Source of the DNA: JACQHM01 sp964535215
GTDB taxonomy: Bacteria > Methylomirabilota > Methylomirabilia > Methylomirabilales > JACQHM01
Assembly (NCBI GenBank): GCA_964535215.1
Contig: CAZHST010000046.1
Coordinates: 1 to 24,412, forward strand
DNA length: 24,412 nt
Direction: 5' to 3'
The notes under the pieces were generated by a model. That model had not been told where the DNA came from. It saw nothing but the letters and a program-made list of their open reading frames with translations, and searched no databases. Every line of letters begins with the position of its first letter. Within the stretch, counting starts at the first letter, position 1. This document shows, piece after piece, positions 21,720 to 24,412 of the stretch. The translations under genes were made by a program, and so were the position numbers.

Positions 21720-23122
21720 CGGAGGAACTCCCGCACGTCCACGACGGCGCCGGCGATGGCCGCCGCGGCCACCATGGCCGGGCTCATCAGGAGGGTCCGC
21801 CCCGTGGGGCTCCCCTGACGACCCTTAAAGTTCCGGTTGCTGGAGGAGGCGCAGACCTCCCGGCCCCTCAACTTGTCCTCGTTCATCCCCAGGCAGAGGG
21901 AGCAGCCGGCCTTCCGCCACTCGAAGCCCGCCTCCAGGAAGATCTCATGGAGCCCCTCGGCCTCGGCCGCCCTGGCCACCGCCTGGGAACCCGGGACCAC
22001 GAGGGCCCGGACCCCCTTCGCCACCTTCCGCCCCCGGACGACCTCGGCGGCGGCCCGCAGGTCCGAGAGGCGGGCGTTGGTGCAGGAGCCGATGAAGGCC
22101 ACGTCAATCTTGGTCCCGGCGATGGGCTGTCCCGGCTGAAAGCCCATGAAGGCCAGGGCCTCCTCCCAGGCGGCCCGCTCCGCAGGATCAGGGGCCTCCT
22201 CGGGATGGGGGATCCGGTCGTTCACCCCCACCGACTGGCCCGGGGTGATCCCCCACGTGACCATCGGCTGGAGGGTCGAGGCGTCCAGGGTGACCACGTC
22301 GTCAAAGGGGGCGTCCGGGTCCGTTGCCATGCTCCTCCACCACCGGACGGCGCGGTCAAAGGCCTCCCCCTGGGGGGCAAAGGGGCGACCCCTGAGGTAC
22401 TCGAACGTCTTCTCATCGGGGTTCACATACCCCACCCGCGCCCCCCCCTCGATGCTCATGTTGCAGAGGGTCAGGCGCTCCTCCATCGTCATCGCTTGAA
22501 CGGCTGTCCCGGCATACTCGTAGGCGTAGCCCACCCCCCCTTTGACGCCAAGCCTCTGGATGATGGTCAGGATCACGTCCTTGGCGTACACCCCCCGGGG
22601 GAGCGTCCCCTCCACCCGGATCTGCCGGACCTTTGGCTTCGCCAGGGCGAGGCACTGGGTCGCCAGGACATCCCTGACCTGGCTGGTCCCGATGCCGAAG
22701 GCCAGGGCGCCCAAGGCCCCGTGGGTGGAGGTGTGGCTGTCGCCGCAGGCAATCGTCATCCCCGGCTGGGTCAGGCCCAGTTCCGGCCCGATGACGTGGA
22801 CGATGCCCTGCCGGCCGCTGTCCAGGTCGAAGAGGGGGATGCCAAACTCCCGGCAGTTTCTGATCAGGTGGACGGTCATCTCCTCAGCCAGAGCATCGGC
22901 GAAGGGGCGGACCTGGGAGGCGGTGGGGACGATGTGGTCGAGGGTGGCAAAGGTCCGCTCCGGAAAGCGGACCCTTAAGCCCGCCTCCCGGAGCATCTGG
23001 AAGGCCTGGGGACTCGTCACCTCGTGGATCAGGTGCAGGCCGATGAAGAGCTGGGTCTGCCCCGAGGGGAGGGTCCGGACCGTGTGGGCCCGCCAGACTT
23101 TCTCCAGGAGGGTCTCAGCCAT
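21716..23122 (-). CDS. leuC: 3-isopropylmalate dehydratase, large subunit
   Basis: The 468-residue aconitase-family protein has the three 4Fe-4S cluster ligands Cys347 (GSCTNAR), Cys407 and Cys410 (GCSLCLGMN). It also has aconitase motifs ACGDSHTSTHGALGALAFGIG and NMSIEGGARVGYVNPDE. The length is that of LeuC from the E. coli-type pathway. It forms isopropylmalate isomerase with LeuD. AGCAGG (23132-23127) precedes the ATG at 23122. leuA and leuB are not in the window. Confidence 0.96.
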   Translation of the reverse strand: MAETLLEKVWRAHTVRTLPSGQTQLFIGLHLIHEVTSPQAFQMLREAGLRVRFPERTFATLDHIVPTASQVRPFADALAEEMTVHLIRNCREFGIPLFDLDSGRQGIVHVIGPELGLTQPGMTIACGDSHTSTHGALGALAFGIGTSQVRDVLATQCLALAKPKVRQIRVEGTLPRGVYAKDVILTIIQRLGVKGGVGYAYEYAGTAVQAMTMEERLTLCNMSIEGGARVGYVNPDEKTFEYLRGRPFAPQGEAFDRAVRWWRSMATDPDAPFDDVVTLDASTLQPMVTWGITPGQSVGVNDRIPHPEEAPDPAERAAWEEALAFMGFQPGQPIAGTKIDVAFIGSCTNARLSDLRAAAEVVRGRKVAKGVRALVVPGSQAVARAAEAEGLHEIFLEAGFEWRKAGCSLCLGMNEDKLRGREVCASSSNRNFKGRQGSPTGRTLLMSPAMVAAAAIAGAVVDVREFLR

Positions 23123-23253
23123 AATACCTGCTCTCGAATCGGATCATCTGCTCCTCATCCACCGTGGCATGGGGATCATCCCCTCCCGGACCGGGGGCAG
23201 GCCCTCTTCCCCCAACCCCGCCCGGAGGGGGTTCGGGATGACCCCTGGATGGT
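23123..23253. other. Gap between the phosphofructokinase gene and leuC
   Basis: The 131-bp minus-strand gap contains a 6-bp inverted repeat, AACCCC (23214-23219) and GGGGTT (23228-23233), with an 8-base loop. This could be a weak transcription barrier but has no T-tract. No convincing -35/-10 pair or leucine-rich leader peptide was seen. Confidence 0.35.
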
Positions 23254-24294
23254 CTAGCCGAAGAAGACCCTGGCGATCTCGTAGAATTCCATGTCCAGGG
23301 TCTTAAGGTTTGCTACGGCCTCGGCCAGATCTACGGCGACGATCCTGTTCCCCTGAAGGGCGACCATCTTGCCGAACTCCCCCTTCAGGACCAGGTCAAC
23401 GGCGGCGATGCCGAACCGGGTGGCCAGGACCCGGTCAAAGGCCGTCGGCGTGCCGCCCCGCTGGGTGTGGCCCAGGATCGTGACCCGGGTCTCGATCCCG
23501 GTCCGCTTCTCGATCTCCTGGCCGACAACGGTCCCGATCCCCCCCAACCGGACATGGCCGAACTCGTCCACCTGATCGCTCTGGGTGATCTCGAACTTGG
23601 CCCCTTCAGGCCTGGCCCCTTCGGCCACGACGACGATGCTGAATGTCTTCCCCCGGGCCTGACGCCTCTTGATGATGTCACAGACCTCGTCAATGTCGAA
23701 GGGGATCTCGGGGATCAGGATGCAGTCCGCCCCCCCGGCGATCCCGGCGAAGGTGGCGATCCAGCCGGCGTGCCGGCCCATGACCTCCACCACCATGACC
23801 CGATGGTGGGCCTCGGCCGTCGTGTGGAGGCGGTCAATGGCCTCGGTGGCGATGGCGACAGCCGTGTCGAAGCCGAAGGTGTAGTCGGTCCCTGAAAGGT
23901 CGTTGTCAATGGTCTTCGGGACGCCGACGATCTTCACCCCCATCTCGAAGAGCCTCCTGGCGACCCCGATGGTGTCCTCCCCGCCCACGGCGATCACGGC
24001 ATCAATGGCGAACCGTTTCAGGTTCTCCAGCATCTGCTTGGGACCATCGGGCTTCTTGAAGGGGTTCGTCCGCGAGGTCCCCAGGATCGTCCCCCCCTTC
24101 GGGAGGATGCCCGAGACGGCTTCCAGGTCGAGTTCCTGGACCTGGCCCGTCATGAGGCCAAGCCACCCATCCTTGATCCCCAGGACCTTCAGGTGGTGAT
24201 GGCCAACGGCCTTCCGGACCACGGCCCGGATCACGGCATTTAACCCCGGGCTATCGCCGCCGCCGGTTAAGATTCCGATCCGTTCTACTCCCAC
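23254..24294 (-). CDS. pfp: Phosphofructokinase, predicted pyrophosphate-dependent (group III)
   Basis: The 346-residue protein is a PfkA-superfamily member: GILTGGGDSPGLNAVIR at the N-terminus, catalytic Asp130 in PKTIDND, then MGRHAGW. Two donor-site positions are diagnostic. The residue matching E. coli Gly104 is Asp107 (GGEDT), and that matching Gly124 is Lys127 (PKTIDND). Asp and Lys here characterise PPi-dependent enzymes, while ATP enzymes have Gly at the first position. The GGEDT...GTDYTFGFDTA pattern resembles the actinomycete PPi-PFK of Amycolatopsis. The predicted reaction, fructose 6-phosphate plus PPi to fructose 1,6-bisphosphate, is reversible. The start is GTG 24294, with AGGAGAGGG just upstream. 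Donor specificity is a prediction; the superfamily is certain. Confidence 0.93.
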   Translation of the reverse strand: MGVERIGILTGGGDSPGLNAVIRAVVRKAVGHHHLKVLGIKDGWLGLMTGQVQELDLEAVSGILPKGGTILGTSRTNPFKKPDGPKQMLENLKRFAIDAVIAVGGEDTIGVARRLFEMGVKIVGVPKTIDNDLSGTDYTFGFDTAVAIATEAIDRLHTTAEAHHRVMVVEVMGRHAGWIATFAGIAGGADCILIPEIPFDIDEVCDIIKRRQARGKTFSIVVVAEGARPEGAKFEITQSDQVDEFGHVRLGGIGTVVGQEIEKRTGIETRVTILGHTQRGGTPTAFDRVLATRFGIAAVDLVLKGEFGKMVALQGNRIVAVDLAEAVANLKTLDMEFYEIARVFFG

Positions 24295-24323
24295 GATCCC
24301 TCTCCTTCCCCTCCTCCCCTGAT

Positions 24324-24412
24324 TCAGCCCAGGCTCTTGAACCGGTCGGCCAGCCTCGCCATGATCTGGGGCATGGTCGTGTACTCCATCTCCTCTAAGG
24401 GGAGCCGGTGGG
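24324..24412 (-). CDS. C-terminal end of an unidentified protein (partial)
   Basis: On the minus strand the frame entering from the right edge reads HRLPLEEMEYTTMPQIMARL and ends ADRFKSLG with TGA at 24326-24324. Only 28 residues are visible, with GC-rich codons typical of the window. It ends 29 bases before the phosphofructokinase start, so it is probably the upstream gene of the same operon. The family could not be recognised from this tail. Confidence 0.6.
   Translation of the reverse strand, partial: HRLPLEEMEYTTMPQIMARLADRFKSLG

Noticed and set aside
23123..23190. Possible leucine leader peptide or attenuator before leuC
   Set aside because: Short minus-strand frames such as MIRFESRYYG contain no leucine codons, and no alternative hairpins followed by a T-tract were seen.
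23214..23233. Intrinsic terminator after the phosphofructokinase gene
   Set aside because: The stem is only six base pairs and no T-tract follows on the minus strand.

Overview
This is a GC-rich bacterial chromosome segment, dense with housekeeping genes. Gene families and order (site-2 protease-trpS, guaB-guaA, dnaE, an NtrB/NtrC pair, long-type LeuC/LeuD, a Ycf46-like AAA ATPase, a PPi-type phosphofructokinase) suggest a Desulfobacterota-, Methylomirabilota (NC10)- or Nitrospirota-like organism. That placement is inference from content, not a phylogenetic result. No rRNA, tRNA, CRISPR array, intact insertion sequence or prophage was recognised.

Layout, left to right. (1) 1-250, minus: the N-terminal part of a coiled-coil protein with perfect 66-bp tandem repeats, running off the left edge. 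(2) 476-1010, plus: an intact MNT-type nucleotidyltransferase, followed by the first 28 codons of its apparent HEPN partner, which run in frame into the next gene. (3) 1011-4382, plus: ABC ATPase, ABC-2 permease, a membrane-anchored TPR protein and a prepilin peptidase. (4) 4399-7655, plus: a membrane NtrB-like histidine kinase and an NtrC-type sigma-54 activator. (5) 7678-9017, plus: D-aminoacyl-tRNA deacylase and a XerD-like recombinase. (6) 9242-10882, plus: site-2 protease homologue and tryptophanyl-tRNA synthetase. (7) 10985-14083, plus: guaB and guaA, which convert IMP to XMP and then GMP. A leader full of dyads precedes guaB. (8) 14106-15063: a lower-GC accessory patch with a Uma2-family gene and broken reading frames. 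(9) 15096-19350, plus: a small unknown protein, a YbaK-type deacylase and DNA polymerase III alpha, coupled by ATGA/GTGA overlaps. (10) 19347-24412, minus: a gene fragment, PPi-PFK, leuC, leuD and the Ycf46-like ATPase, with a decayed nucleotidyltransferase fragment after the ATPase stop. The two blocks converge at about 19350-19616.

Most of the window is ordinary core genome. The signals most worth a second look are: the truncated HEPN reading frame joined to an ABC transporter; four intergenic tracts of unrelated sequence that all repeat with a 7-bp period; the nested dyads upstream of guaB; the phosphofructokinase residues that predict pyrophosphate as phosphoryl donor; the hendecad coiled-coil gene with an exact repeat duplication; and two decayed accessory scars at 14700-15063 and 19351-19616. 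I found no convincing multi-gene undescribed system.
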